DNA from: SAR86 cluster bacterium
Lineage (GTDB): Bacteria > Pseudomonadota > Gammaproteobacteria > Magnimaribacterales > AG-339-G14
Reading direction: 5' to 3'
Length of the DNA stretch: 64,000 nt
NCBI GenBank assembly: GCA_023703675.1
Contig: CP097974.1
Span: forward strand, 849,288 to 913,287
The notes below the pieces were generated by a model. It saw only the letters and a program-made list of their open reading frames with translations. It ran no database searches and had not been told where the DNA came from. Positions 1 to 8,983 of the stretch are shown here, in pieces. The translations under genes and the position numbers were made by a program. Each line of letters opens with the position of its first letter. Within the stretch, counting starts at the first letter, position 1.

Positions 1-777
1 GTAAGGTGTTTTGAGGATAAAAATATATCTCATGTAAATAATAAAGTGGACCCATTAGCCGATGTTGAAATAATTGAAACAGAATTACTTTTAGCTGATT
101 TAGAAATTCTTGAAAAAGTAAAGATTAATTTTAATAAAAAAAAATCCATTTTAGATAAAAGTTCAAAAGAAAAATTAGAGGTAATTGAAGAAATAATAGA
201 ATTAATAAAAAAATCTAATAGAAAAAAAATTTCTGAAATCTCTAATGAAAAAAAGAATCTCGTTAAAGAGTATAATTTAATTTGTCTTAAGCCTTTCATA
301 TACGTCGCAAATATTGATGAAAATAATAGCGAAATCAATATTGAAACTTTGAAAAATAAAGTCTCGAAAGAAGGGTCAGAATTTATAACCTTATCTATAA
401 AATTAGAATCAGAAATTTCCGAGCTAGATACCGACGAAAAAATAATTTTCCTTAAAGAAATGGGTCTTGAAGAGTCTGCTCTAGAAAGATTAATTAGAAA
501 ATCATATAACAGCTTAGGCTTAGGTACATTTTTTACTGCTGGAAAAGAAGAAGTAAGAGCATGGGTATTAAAGAAAGGATCTTTGGCTCCTCAAGCAGCA
601 GGTGTAATTCATTCAGATTTTGAAAGAGGTTTCATAAAAGCAGAAGTGGTGAGCTTTGACGATTATATTTCGTTTAATGGAGAGCAAGGTGCCAAATCTG
701 CGGGGAAGCTTCGTTCGGAAGGTTCCGACTATGTTGTAAACGAAGGAGATATTATTTTGTTTCGTTTTAACGTTTAA
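1..777 (+). CDS. ychF: YchF/OLA1-family redox-regulated ATPase, C-terminal part (5' end outside window)
   Basis: The reading frame is open from base 1, so the gene starts upstream; the GTG at 46 is only an internal codon. The first residues in frame read VRCFED, followed by DPLADVEIIETELLLADLE, a signature stretch of YchF after its Walker motifs. The nucleotide-specificity motif is NIDE (inside YVANIDEN), the NxxE form that replaces NKxD in YchF/OLA1 and gives ATP rather than GTP preference in the family. A coiled-coil insertion rich in K and E follows the ETELLLADLE stretch. A TGS domain ends the protein, starting near the TFFTAGKEE segment and closing with FRFNV. The family binds ribosomes and is tied to stress and redox responses. 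The Walker A region lies outside the window. The stop codon is followed directly by the promoter and gene for tRNA-Met. Confidence 0.95.
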   Translation, partial: VRCFEDKNISHVNNKVDPLADVEIIETELLLADLEILEKVKINFNKKKSILDKSSKEKLEVIEEIIELIKKSNRKKISEISNEKKNLVKEYNLICLKPFIYVANIDENNSEINIETLKNKVSKEGSEFITLSIKLESEISELDTDEKIIFLKEMGLEESALERLIRKSYNSLGLGTFFTAGKEEVRAWVLKKGSLAPQAAGVIHSDFERGFIKAEVVSFDDYISFNGEQGAKSAGKLRSEGSDYVVNEGDIILFRFNV

Positions 778-780
778 AGC

Positions 781-809
781 TTGACAAAACTTTTTATGAA
801 AAAGAGAAT
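781..809 (+). promoter_or_regulatory. Probable sigma-70 promoter for tRNA-Met
   Basis: A perfect TTGACA lies at 781-786, three bases after the ychF stop. With a 17-base spacer the matching -10 is GAGAAT at 804-809, four of six consensus positions. The expected start is near 816, two bases before the mature tRNA 5' end. Position and spacing fit a dedicated tRNA promoter; the -10 is imperfect. Confidence 0.5.
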
Positions 810-817
810 CCCCCTTT

Positions 818-894
818 GGCTATGTAGCTCAGCTGGTTAGAGCGCAGCATTCATAATGCTGAGGTCCTGTGTTCAAGTCACAGCATAGCCACCA
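818..894 (+). tRNA. tRNA-Met(CAT), elongator type, CCA encoded
   Basis: A 77-base cloverleaf can be folded by eye. The acceptor stem GGCTATG pairs with CATAGCC, followed by A and an encoded CCA at 892-894. The anticodon stem CAGCA/TGCTG closes the loop TTCATAA, giving anticodon CAT. The T arm is CTGTG/CACAG with loop TTCAAGT. Position 1 pairs normally with 72 and the anticodon stem lacks the three G-C pairs of initiators, so it is not tRNA-fMet. The acceptor sequence resembles elongator tRNA-Met more than the lysidine tRNA-Ile2. Its 3' end lies three bases from the convergent pnp stop codon. Confidence 0.95.
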
Positions 895-897
895 TTT

Positions 898-3000
898 CTA
901 TTCAGTGCTTTCTTGACCATTGTTAACGGCTTTCATGCTCAATTTTATTTTTCCACGATCATCGATTCCAATGACCTTTATATCCACCTCTTCACCTTCA
1001 ACTAAATAATCTTTTACATTTTTAACTCTTTCCTCGGCAATTTCTGATATATGAACTAGCCCTTCTTTTCCCTTTTCAAAAGAGACAAAAGCACCAAAAT
1101 CTACAATTTTTACAACTGTTCCTACGCAGACTAACCCAACCTCTGGATCTGAGATCATAGACTCAATAATTTCTAGAGCTTCCTGCCTTGATTCTTTGCT
1201 TCTTCCATAAATACTAATATTACCGTTGTCACTTATATCAATATTTGTTTCTGTTTTCTCAGTAATACTTTTAATTGTGCTTCCTCCTTTACCAATAACT
1301 TCACCAATTTTATTTTTAGGTATAGAAGTCTTTATTGCCTGAGGAGCTAAGTCTGAAAGTTCAGGTCTTGATTCGCCCAAAACTTTCGCCATTTCGCCAA
1401 GTATGTGAGACCTAGCTGTATTTGCTTTATTTAAAGCATCTTGAAGAATTTTCTCATTAATACCCGCAATTTTTATATCCATTTGAAGAGCAGTTACCCC
1501 ATCTGCTGTTCCAGCAACCTTGAAATCCATATCACCCAGATGATCTTCGTCTCCAAGAATATCAGTTATAACACAGTAATCATCCTCACTTTTCACTAAA
1601 CCCATTGCTACTCCTGCAACAGCTTTTTTAAGAGGAATGCCAGCATCCATCATAGCTAAACTTGAAGAACAAACAGTAGCCATAGAACTTGAACCATTAG
1701 ATTCTGTAATTTCTGAAACCACTCTTATTGCATATTCAAATTCCTCAGGATCAGGTAACACAGCCTCCAAAGCTCTTCTGGCTAATTTACCATGCCCAAT
1801 CTCTCTTCTTTTAGGACTACCAATCATTCCGGCTTCACCAACTGAATAAGGAGGAAAATTGTAATGCAACATAAAGGCATCTTTGGAGTCACCTTGAAGC
1901 GTATCAAGTAACTGAGAAAGTTTTAGTGAATCAATTGTCGCGACTCCAATTGATTGAGTTTCGCCTCTTGTGAACAATGCGGATCCATGCGCTTGCTTTA
2001 AAATACCTGTTTCAATATTAATTGGCCTCACGGTATCTAAATCTCTTCCATCTATTCTTGGTTGTCCTTCCAATAGGCGCGACCTGACGATAGAAGATTC
2101 AAGAGATTTAAAATAATCTTTTGCTTTGTCAATTTTTTCCTCTTCTTCTTCTTCAAATTGATTAGTTAAAAATTGTCTAGCATCAGAAACTGCTTCTTGC
2201 CTCAAAGATTTCTCTGGAATTTGGTAAGCTTCCTCAATTTTTGCGCTTACTGAATTAGTGACCATTTCCATTAGTTCTTCATCATCTTCTTCAAGAGTGT
2301 ACTCAATTGGATTGACTTCAACTTGGGAAACCAACTCCTCGATTAAATCCAAACTTGGTTTCATTTCTTGTTGAGCGAACAAAATCGCACCCAACATTTG
2401 GTCTTCGGACAACTCTTTTGCTTCCGATTCAACCATAAAAACTGCATCTGATGATCCCGCAATAACCATTTCTAATTCTGATTTTTTTAGATCACTTAAA
2501 GATGGATTCAAGACATAATTTCCATCGATAAAGCCTACCTTTGCTGCGGATAAAGGCCCCTGGAAAGGTAAGCCAGAAAGCTGTAATGCAGCCGATACTC
2601 CTATTAATGAAATAATGTCAGCAGTATCATCTTTATCTATTGACAAAACGGTACAAACTACTTGGACTTCTTGAGTATATCCTTTCGGAAAAAGTGGTCT
2701 AATAGGTCTATCTATTAATCTAGAAGTCAAGACTTCTCCTTCAGATGGCCTGCCCTCTCTTCTAAAGAAACTTCCAGGAATTTTTCCTGCAGCATAGAAT
2801 TTTTCTATGTAATTTACTGTCAGTGGAAAAAAATTCTGTCCTTCTTTTTGCCCGCCAGCTACTACAGTGACCAAAACTTGAGTATCTCCAGAAGAAGCAA
2901 TTACCGAGGCCGTTGCCTGCCGTGCTATTTTTCCAGTTTCTAATGATATTTCTTTACCTGCAATTAATTTTTTGCAGGATACAACTTTACTTTTATCCAT
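898..3000 (-). CDS. pnp: Polyribonucleotide nucleotidyltransferase (PNPase)
   Basis: This 700-residue protein has the full PNPase architecture and the usual length. It carries a first RNase PH-like domain with the FFRREGRPSE segment, a helical linker, and a second RNase PH domain with ITESNGSSSMAT and GDEDHLGDMDFK, which supply phosphate- and metal-binding residues. A KH domain with the GKGG loop follows, and a C-terminal S1 domain (VGTVVKIVDFGAFV) completes it. PNPase degrades RNA 3'-to-5' phosphorolytically and is a core degradosome component. It is the last gene of the nusA-infB-rbfA-truB-rpsO-pnp series, 24 bases after rpsO, matching E. coli and Pseudomonas order. It starts with ATG and ends with TAG three bases from the convergent tRNA-Met, leaving no space for a separate terminator. 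Confidence 0.98.
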   Translation of the reverse strand: MDKSKVVSCKKLIAGKEISLETGKIARQATASVIASSGDTQVLVTVVAGGQKEGQNFFPLTVNYIEKFYAAGKIPGSFFRREGRPSEGEVLTSRLIDRPIRPLFPKGYTQEVQVVCTVLSIDKDDTADIISLIGVSAALQLSGLPFQGPLSAAKVGFIDGNYVLNPSLSDLKKSELEMVIAGSSDAVFMVESEAKELSEDQMLGAILFAQQEMKPSLDLIEELVSQVEVNPIEYTLEEDDEELMEMVTNSVSAKIEEAYQIPEKSLRQEAVSDARQFLTNQFEEEEEEKIDKAKDYFKSLESSIVRSRLLEGQPRIDGRDLDTVRPINIETGILKQAHGSALFTRGETQSIGVATIDSLKLSQLLDTLQGDSKDAFMLHYNFPPYSVGEAGMIGSPKRREIGHGKLARRALEAVLPDPEEFEYAIRVVSEITESNGSSSMATVCSSSLAMMDAGIPLKKAVAGVAMGLVKSEDDYCVITDILGDEDHLGDMDFKVAGTADGVTALQMDIKIAGINEKILQDALNKANTARSHILGEMAKVLGESRPELSDLAPQAIKTSIPKNKIGEVIGKGGSTIKSITEKTETNIDISDNGNISIYGRSKESRQEALEIIESMISDPEVGLVCVGTVVKIVDFGAFVSFEKGKEGLVHISEIAEERVKNVKDYLVEGEEVDIKVIGIDDRGKIKLSMKAVNNGQESTE

Positions 3001-3024
3001 ATTTTTTTAGATTTATTTAATCTA

Positions 3025-3294
3025 TTATTTTCGGAGATTAAGCTCTTTCAAAACAGAACTATATTTTGCCTGATCATTCTTTCTAAGATAATCTAAAAGT
3101 CTCCTTCTCTTATTTACCATTCTTATCAGACCTTGCCTCGAATGATGATCTTTTTGATGATATTCGAAATGACCCTGCAGAGCCAAGATATTCTCCGTAA
3201 GAAGAGCAATTTGCACCTCAGGAGAGCCAGTATCTGATTCAGATCTTGAAAACTTTTTTATTACTTCACTTTTCTTATCAGCATCTAAGCTCAA
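3025..3294 (-). CDS. rpsO: 30S ribosomal protein S15
   Basis: The 89-residue product has exactly the family length. It contains DTGSPEVQIALLT and KDHHSRQGLIRMVNKRRRLLDYLR, the conserved S15 helices that bind 16S rRNA and nucleate the S6/S18 platform. The start is TTG, fused to the truB stop as TTGA: TTG at 3294-3292 and TGA at 3293-3291. Alignment with E. coli S15, which also begins MSL, supports the TTG, and no ATG is available before the conserved part. The overlap predicts translational coupling to truB. In E. coli S15 represses its own translation through a leader pseudoknot. Here the leader would have to form inside truB; I cannot confirm one. Confidence 0.97.
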   Translation of the reverse strand: MSLDADKKSEVIKKFSRSESDTGSPEVQIALLTENILALQGHFEYHQKDHHSRQGLIRMVNKRRRLLDYLRKNDQAKYSSVLKELNLRK

Positions 3295-4181
3295 GTGTTT
3301 TCTCCAACATTGTTAAAATTACCTAGTAATCTTTTGGGTTTCAAAAACCCATTATAACTTTCAACTATTCCCACAAAATTTTCTTTTTGATCAAAAAATC
3401 TAAAGAACCCGTCTTTTATAGCCTCTTTTGTTTCTATTATTTGGCCATTAGTTATTTTTTCTACTATTTCTGGGCGGCATTGTATCCTATCTAGACAATT
3501 AAGTGCATCCCCTGAAGGGATTATTTTCTCATTTAAATTTTTAACCGTTATATCATCAATATTTGAACTTTGACTTAAATCGAATCCTGCAGATTCAGTC
3601 CTGATTAAAGAAGAAATTGTCCCTATTGACCCTAAAGACTCGCAAATATCTTCTGCTAGGGTCCTTATATAAGTTCCAGGACCACACTTTACAGAAAATT
3701 TAAATTTATTCTCTTCAAAGCTTTCAAGAGAAATACTGTGGATTTTAACTTTCCTGCTTTTAATTTCTATTTCAATGCCCTTGACAGCATAATATCTATA
3801 AGGCTTGCCTTTGTATTTTAAGGAAGAATAAATTGGTGGCTTCTGTTCAATTGTTCCAACGAAAGATTTAAGTTTTTTTTCAAGAGCTAATCTAGATGGA
3901 ATACTTCTAGATCTTTCAATGACCCTTCCATCCATATCTCCTGAATCTGTTTTGATCCCTAATGAAACCTCGGCTAAATAAGTTTTATTTTCTTTGGTTA
4001 AAAAATTTACAAATTTAGTCATCTCTCCGATGCAAACTATCAAAATTCCTGAAGCTAAAGGATCTAATGTACCAGCATGCCCAATTTTCTTTTTTTTTGA
4101 AAATAAGGTTTTTAACTTTCTAACGAAAACTCCTGAGGAAACGCCTTTTGGTTTGTTTAAAATTAAAACGCCATCAATCAT
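3291..4181 (-). CDS. truB: tRNA pseudouridine(55) synthase TruB
   Basis: The 296-residue protein begins [13 protein letters not shown] and contains [13 protein letters not shown]40 of that motif corresponds to the catalytic aspartate of the TruB family, which converts U55 in the T loop of tRNAs to pseudouridine. The [12 protein letters not shown] segment is also conserved. A short C-terminal domain follows; the length is close to E. coli TruB (314). The ATG start lies inside the end of rbfA (8-base overlap), and the stop overlaps the rpsO TTG. Both suggest tight translational coupling within the nusA-pnp operon. Confidence 0.97.
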   Translation of the reverse strand: MIDGVLILNKPKGVSSGVFVRKLKTLFSKKKKIGHAGTLDPLASGILIVCIGEMTKFVNFLTKENKTYLAEVSLGIKTDSGDMDGRVIERSRSIPSRLALEKKLKSFVGTIEQKPPIYSSLKYKGKPYRYYAVKGIEIEIKSRKVKIHSISLESFEENKFKFSVKCGPGTYIRTLAEDICESLGSIGTISSLIRTESAGFDLSQSSNIDDITVKNLNEKIIPSGDALNCLDRIQCRPEIVEKITNGQIIETKEAIKDGFFRFFDQKENFVGIVESYNGFLKPKRLLGNFNNVGENT

Positions 4182-4482
4182 CTAACTCTTCTGCAAATAG
4201 AATTCTTGGAATTTTTCTAAGTTTCAAATTTTTTCCTAATCTTGCTTTGATAAAACCTTTACTTTTCTCTAGACCTTTTTGAATATCTTGAGACTCCTCT
4301 GTGCTCAAATCTGTAAGATAAAAAATAGTGGCATTAGACAGATCGTCACTTAAATCAACTCTACTAATAGTTAAGTTTTTTAATCTTGGATCTCTGAGGT
4401 CAAAAAGAAATATTGAAGCTACCTCTTTTTTTATCAGATCGCCGACTCTTTGAGACCTTTTGAATGGTGAAGATTTAAACAA
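4174..4482 (-). CDS. rbfA: Ribosome-binding factor A (short form)
   Basis: The protein has the RbfA KH-like fold signature: [17 protein letters not shown], then [24 protein letters not shown], then [15 protein letters not shown]. RbfA binds the 30S subunit during 16S rRNA 5'-end maturation and cold adaptation. The start is TTG placed directly after the infB TAA; no other start precedes the conserved region. At 102 residues it is about 30 shorter than E. coli RbfA (133). It stops soon after the IPRILF strand, where relatives continue with another strand-helix and tail. The stop lies within the start of truB, so shortening at the gene overlap is as likely as sequence error. No matching continuation is visible in another frame. 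Confidence 0.9.
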   Translation of the reverse strand: MFKSSPFKRSQRVGDLIKKEVASIFLFDLRDPRLKNLTISRVDLSDDLSNATIFYLTDLSTEESQDIQKGLEKSKGFIKARLGKNLKLRKIPRILFAEELDD

Positions 4483-6810
4483 TTATATTTTTCTTTTAAT
4501 TTCTTCTTTATGGAAAACTTCTATCTTATCCCCAATTTTTATGTCTGAGTAATTTGAAATTCCAATTCCACATTCTGTACCAGACTTGACTTCTCTTACT
4601 TCATCTTTGAATCTTCTTAAAGAATCCAGAATTCCCTCATGAATTACAATATTATCTCTTAAAACTCTCACATTCATGTTTGCTGAAATTGTTCCTTCTT
4701 CAACTATTGAACCAGCTACAAATCCAAATTTTGGAGATTTAAATACATCTTTGACTTTAGCGACACCTTTAATATTCTCTTTAATTTCTGGGCTTAAAGA
4801 TCCTTCAATGGTTGATTTAATTTCATCTATCAAATCATAAATAATTCCAAAGTATTTAATTGAAATTCCCTCTTCTTCAGCTAAGTTACTTGCAGCAGTA
4901 TCTGCTCTTACATTAAAACCAAAAACAGATGCATCAGAAGCAATAGCTAAATTTACATCATTTTCAGAAATTGGGCCTACCGAGTCTAAAACTATTTTTA
5001 TATTCACTTCATCTACTTTTAGATTATTAATCGAACCTACTAAGGCCTCTAACGAGCCATTTGTGTCAGATTTCAATACTAAATTTACAGAAGATTTTTC
5101 TCCATTAGATACATTTGCAAACAAATTTTCAGTTGTAACTCCGCTTCTTTGAGCGAGTCTTTTATCCCTTATTTTTTTTGATCTATTTTCTGATAAAGCT
5201 CTTGCAGCTTTTTCGTCTTCTACAACTATGAATTCATCCCCGGCATTTGGAGAATACTCTAAACCCGAAATAGATACTGGCTGAGAAGGCAGTGCTTCCT
5301 TAATATTTTCTTCCGAAGAATTTTTTAAGCTTCTTATTTTTCTATATTGATCTCCGACTAAAATTAAATCTCCAGTTTCTAATTTACCTTTTTTTACGAG
5401 CAAAGTTGCAACTGCTCCTTCACCTTTTTTTACACCTGACTCAAGCACCAAACCCGCAGCGGGTCCTGAATGATTAGTTTTTAATTCTAAAACTTCCGCG
5501 ACTAATAGAATACTATCTAGCAAATCTTCGATGCCTTCGCCGGTCATTGCTGAAACAGAAATCATTTGAGTATCTCCCCCCCAGTCTTCAGGAGTCAGTC
5601 CAATTGCTGCAAGATCTCCTTTCACTTTATCAATGTCTGCGTCAGGCTTATCTACTTTGTTAATAGCAACTATTATTTCTACTTCTGCTGCTTTTGCGTG
5701 ATCTAAAGCTTCTTGAGTTTGAGGCTGAACACTATCGTCAGCTGCAACAACTAAGATTACAATATCTGTTAAATTTGCTCCTCTTGCTCGCATTTGCGAA
5801 AAAGCTGCATGTCCAGGAGTGTCTATAAAAGTAATACTTTTGTTATTATGAAGAGTCTGATAAGCGCCAATTCTTTGAGTAATACCTCCTTCTTCAGAAT
5901 CTGCTATAGAGGACTTTCTAATGAAGTCTAAAATAGAAGTCTTTCCATGATCCACATGCCCAAGTACAGATACTATTGGGTCTCTGCCCTCTTCTTCTCC
6001 GTCATAAGACAAATTTTCTATTAAGTTTTCCTCTTCATCTTTTTCCTCTAAGGGAATTCCTAAATGCCCAAGCTCTTCAACAACTAAAAGCGCCGTCTCC
6101 TGATCTATTGTTTGATTAAGCGTTACCATGACCCCATTAGTCATTAAAGATTTTATTAAATCAGCTGACTTTATAGATAATGCTTTTGCTAGATCCGCTA
6201 CGGATATAAAGTCAGGAACTTTAACTTCTTTTTGAATGAACTCTGATGGTTTCTCGAAACTCTGAACATTCGCAGAAAGTTTAGTTTCTAAATATTTTTC
6301 ACCTTCTAATTCCCTTTTATTTTTTTTACTATCCTTTAAAGTTAAATTGGTTTTTTTTGAGGTTACGGGCTTGTTTTCTTTTAAGGAAGTTTCTGATTTT
6401 TTTATTCGCCTTACTAAGTTACCTTTATTTTTTTCTTCAACTGATTGATCTTTAATATCTTCCTTTGATTTCTCGGCAGAGAGTCTTTTTCTTTCTGCAT
6501 CATCAAAATCTATGGTACCTGAGAAATCTTTTGAAATTTCTGAACTCCCTGCATCTTTATTTTGGTTTAACCTGGTAATTGAAACCTTAGAATTAACGCC
6601 GGCCTTATTTGTAGTTTTTTTTAAAGAAATCGTTTTTTTTGAAGCTTTTTTTGAAGATTTAATAAAGTTGAGTAATATTTTTTTATCTTCGTTATTAATT
6701 TCCTCATCAGCGTTTTTATGAGTCAACCCAGCTGCTTTTATTTGTAGAAGCAACTCTTCAGGAGAATAACCGATTGCTTTAGCAATTTGACTTACTTTCA
6801 TGTCACTCAA
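4483..6810 (-). CDS. infB: Translation initiation factor IF-2
   Basis: The 775-residue GTPase delivers fMet-tRNA to the 30S subunit and promotes subunit joining. An IF2N domain sits at the N terminus, followed by a long lysine/serine-rich linker. A second IF2N-like segment (PDFISVADLAKALS) precedes the G domain. G1 is GHVDHGKT at residues 284-291, G3 is DTPGHAAF and G4 is NKVD. The beta-barrel and fMet-binding C domains follow. The start I prefer is TTG at 6810, overlapping the nusA TGA as TTGA, because MSDMKVSQIA aligns with the E. coli start MTDVTIKTLA. An in-frame ATG at 6801, three codons later, is the alternative. Codon-level coupling to nusA is implied. Confidence 0.97.
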   Translation of the reverse strand: MSDMKVSQIAKAIGYSPEELLLQIKAAGLTHKNADEEINNEDKKILLNFIKSSKKASKKTISLKKTTNKAGVNSKVSITRLNQNKDAGSSEISKDFSGTIDFDDAERKRLSAEKSKEDIKDQSVEEKNKGNLVRRIKKSETSLKENKPVTSKKTNLTLKDSKKNKRELEGEKYLETKLSANVQSFEKPSEFIQKEVKVPDFISVADLAKALSIKSADLIKSLMTNGVMVTLNQTIDQETALLVVEELGHLGIPLEEKDEEENLIENLSYDGEEEGRDPIVSVLGHVDHGKTSILDFIRKSSIADSEEGGITQRIGAYQTLHNNKSITFIDTPGHAAFSQMRARGANLTDIVILVVAADDSVQPQTQEALDHAKAAEVEIIVAINKVDKPDADIDKVKGDLAAIGLTPEDWGGDTQMISVSAMTGEGIEDLLDSILLVAEVLELKTNHSGPAAGLVLESGVKKGEGAVATLLVKKGKLETGDLILVGDQYRKIRSLKNSSEENIKEALPSQPVSISGLEYSPNAGDEFIVVEDEKAARALSENRSKKIRDKRLAQRSGVTTENLFANVSNGEKSSVNLVLKSDTNGSLEALVGSINNLKVDEVNIKIVLDSVGPISENDVNLAIASDASVFGFNVRADTAASNLAEEEGISIKYFGIIYDLIDEIKSTIEGSLSPEIKENIKGVAKVKDVFKSPKFGFVAGSIVEEGTISANMNVRVLRDNIVIHEGILDSLRRFKDEVREVKSGTECGIGISNYSDIKIGDKIEVFHKEEIKRKI

Positions 6811-8270
6811 TCAAACCATTCGGCCCTAGCCGCCATTATAATTTTTCCTGCTTCATCCTCTGAAATTTCTAATATGGGAGCAAGCTCATCAGAAGCAAGA
6901 TCAGCCAATTCTTCTTTTGTTGAAACATTATTATTTGTAAGGTTTTCAATCATTTCACCATCAAGTAAATCTAGACTTTCAAGTGTGTTGTCTTTAGATT
7001 CTTCTTCCTCAATGTCGGATAAAGCCAGTTCCAAAAGAGCGGCTTCTGATCTTTCTAAAAGAGCCTCAGAAATTTCTGAATCTATTTCATCAATACTCTC
7101 CAAATCTTCCAAGGAGGCCTCAGAAATCTTTTGAATTGTATCAAAGCCACTTTGGATTAATTTTTCTGCTAAGTCGCTATCTACACCCATAAATTTAATT
7201 AATTTGTTTTCTGGTGAATCTTCAGTAACCAAGTCTTCGTTTTCGCCTCCTATTTGGATTTGCCAACCGATTAACTCGGAAGCTAGTCTAATATTTTGTC
7301 CATTTCTTCCAATGGCAAGAGCAAGATTCTCATCTTTCACTTTCACCTCCATAGTTCCATTTTCTTCATCCAAAACTATGGAAGTAACTTCTGCAGGTGA
7401 TAAAGTATTTATAAGAAGTTTTGCAGGATCATCATCCCAGACAACAATATCTATTCTTTCACTTCCAAGTTCATTGGAAACGGCCTGAACTCTAGAACCT
7501 CTCATACCTACACATGCACCAACAGGATCAATTCTAATATCATTAGTCTTGACAGCGATTTTCGTTCTTGCTCCAGAGTCTCTAGCCACCGCTCTTATTT
7601 GGATAACCTCTTCTGCTATTTCAGGGACTTCTAATTTAAATAATTCAACTACCATTTCTTTTGCACTTCTACTCAAAATTAATTGAGATCCTCTATTTTC
7701 CCTCTCAGCCTCTCCTAAGATTCCTTTTATTCGATCGCCAATTCTGTAGATCTCACCTTGTACCAAATCTCTTCGAGACAAAGAAGCTTCTGCGTTATCA
7801 CCTAAATCAACAATAATAAATTCCCTGGTAACTTTTTTAACTGTGCCGTTAACCAAAGTATTTAAGTAAGGTCTAAACTTTTTTATTATTTCTAGTCGTT
7901 CAGCATCTCTTACTTTTTGCACTATTACCTGCTTTGCTGCTTGAGCAGCAATCCTTCCAAATTCAGGATTTTCAATTTGTTCTTTATCTACGTCGCCTTC
8001 TTTTAAATCTTTTTCATCGGCTAAATCACTATCAGCTAAAATATGTATTTCTGAGTTCTCGTAGTTTTCAAAATCAACTGCTGTCCAACATCTAAATGTT
8101 TCAAAGTCACCTGTTTCTCTATCTATTGAAACTCTTATGTCTACTTCTTCTTGATATCTTTTTTTTGCGGCGCTCGCTAACGCCAGCTCAATAGCTTCAA
8201 ATATAGTATCTTTTGGCAAATCTTTTTCATTCGACACTGATTCAGCTACCATCAATATTTCTTGATTCAT
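6807..8270 (-). CDS. nusA: Transcription termination/antitermination factor NusA
   Basis: The 487-residue protein has the NusA order of domains: an N-terminal RNA-polymerase-binding domain (residues about 1-130), an S1 domain (NTLVNGTVKKVTREFIIVDLG), then KH1 and KH2 (VGACVGMRGSRVQAVSNEL and LAIGRNGQNIRLASELIGW). Two acidic helix-hairpin-helix repeats follow at the C terminus, each about 50 residues, typical of the gammaproteobacterial long form that contacts the alpha subunit C-terminal domain. It modulates pausing, Rho termination and antitermination. ATG start, one base after rimP. Its stop overlaps the infB TTG start. Confidence 0.98.
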   Translation of the reverse strand: MNQEILMVAESVSNEKDLPKDTIFEAIELALASAAKKRYQEEVDIRVSIDRETGDFETFRCWTAVDFENYENSEIHILADSDLADEKDLKEGDVDKEQIENPEFGRIAAQAAKQVIVQKVRDAERLEIIKKFRPYLNTLVNGTVKKVTREFIIVDLGDNAEASLSRRDLVQGEIYRIGDRIKGILGEAERENRGSQLILSRSAKEMVVELFKLEVPEIAEEVIQIRAVARDSGARTKIAVKTNDIRIDPVGACVGMRGSRVQAVSNELGSERIDIVVWDDDPAKLLINTLSPAEVTSIVLDEENGTMEVKVKDENLALAIGRNGQNIRLASELIGWQIQIGGENEDLVTEDSPENKLIKFMGVDSDLAEKLIQSGFDTIQKISEASLEDLESIDEIDSEISEALLERSEAALLELALSDIEEEESKDNTLESLDLLDGEMIENLTNNNVSTKEELADLASDELAPILEISEDEAGKIIMAARAEWFD

Positions 8271-8271
8271 T

Positions 8272-8733
8272 TTATGCTTGCTCCATGTATATTAATTTTG
8301 AAGATAAATAATTTGAAGAACTTATTTTTTCAAGATCTTCATTATGTTTTTTAACTTCTAAAAAATCATCTTCAGCTTTGATGAGCTTTCCTCTCAAAGT
8401 TTGTTTTGTATTTTCTTTCATGAATTTAATTTCAACTTGATCACCAAGAAAAGCTTTGTGCTGATTAAAATCAAAGAAAATTCGATCAATTCCAGGAGAA
8501 GAAACTTCTAATCTAAAGCTAAAATCTAAAAAATCTGAGTTATTAAGGATTTCCATTGTCTGGTTACTAACTTTTTCACAATCTGACAAATTTATAGATG
8601 TATCATTATTGTCTATGTAAAGCCTTATTAATTTAGATCTAGAACTTCCTGAAATTTCTAAACCCCAAAAAATATATCCCAAAGAAATAACATCTTTTTC
8701 AATCGCAGTTTTTAGTCTTTCCTTTATATCCAT
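8272..8733 (-). CDS. rimP: Ribosome maturation factor RimP
   Basis: The 153-residue protein carries the RimP signature LRLYIDN-like segment (KLIRLYIDNND), the SSPGIDR motif and a C-terminal SH3-like domain. RimP is needed for 30S maturation, acting on the S19/central-fold region. The length matches E. coli (150). It heads the rimP-nusA-infB series and lies 35 bases after tRNA-fMet, the same arrangement as metY-rimP in E. coli. A perfect hairpin fills most of that gap. Confidence 0.95.
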   Translation of the reverse strand: MDIKERLKTAIEKDVISLGYIFWGLEISGSSRSKLIRLYIDNNDTSINLSDCEKVSNQTMEILNNSDFLDFSFRLEVSSPGIDRIFFDFNQHKAFLGDQVEIKFMKENTKQTLRGKLIKAEDDFLEVKKHNEDLEKISSSNYLSSKLIYMEQA

Positions 8734-8744
8734 TATTTTATATT

Positions 8745-8768
8745 AAATAGGCCCATTAAGGGCCTATT

Positions 8769-8769
<1 letters not shown>
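8745..8769 (-). terminator. 10-bp perfect hairpin between tRNA-fMet and rimP (attenuator or processing signal)
   Basis: The arms AAATAGGCCC (8745-8754) and GGGCCTATTT (8760-8769) are exact complements around a five-base loop. Read on the minus strand the hairpin starts at the last base of the tRNA CCA and ends just before the rimP leader. It is followed by AATATAAAAT rather than a run of T, so it is a poor classical terminator. A leaky attenuator, an RNase processing site or a stabilising 5' hairpin for the rimP-pnp mRNA are all possible. Confidence 0.55.
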
Positions 8770-8845
<76 letters not shown>

Positions 8846-8892
8846 ATAAGTCGCAGGAGTATAGGATTTACATTAAATTTGGTCAAGTAAAT

Positions 8893-8979
8893 TGGTGCCG
8901 AAGAGAGGATTTGAACCTCCACGAGCAAAAGCTCACTACCCCCTCAAGATAGCGTGTCTACCAGTTCCACCACTTCGGC
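8893..8979 (-). tRNA. tRNA-Leu(GAG), CCA encoded
   Basis: An 87-base class II tRNA with a long variable arm (GTGAGC...GCTC). The acceptor stem GCCGAAG pairs with CTTCGGC. The anticodon stem CTATC/GGTAG encloses loop TTGAGGG, giving GAG. The T loop is TTCAAAT. CCA is encoded at 8895-8893. It begins four bases after the secG stop, so it is almost certainly cut from the secG messenger, as leuU is in E. coli. Confidence 0.96.
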
Positions 8980-8983
8980 ACTC

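Noticed and set aside
1-777. Alphaproteobacterial (SAR11-like) origin suggested by low G+C and compact genes
   Set aside because: The tmRNA is one-piece, and the fur|bamE, holC, holD-rimI and rseP-bamA-lpx arrangements are gammaproteobacterial.
1637-1849. Open frames opposite pnp, infB, nusA, dnaE and other genes
   Set aside because: They are shadows of well-supported genes on the other strand, with no recognisable motifs and no ribosome-binding sites.
4100-4200. Frameshift splitting rbfA
   Set aside because: No continuation of RbfA sequence is visible in the other frames before truB begins; a genuine short gene is simpler.
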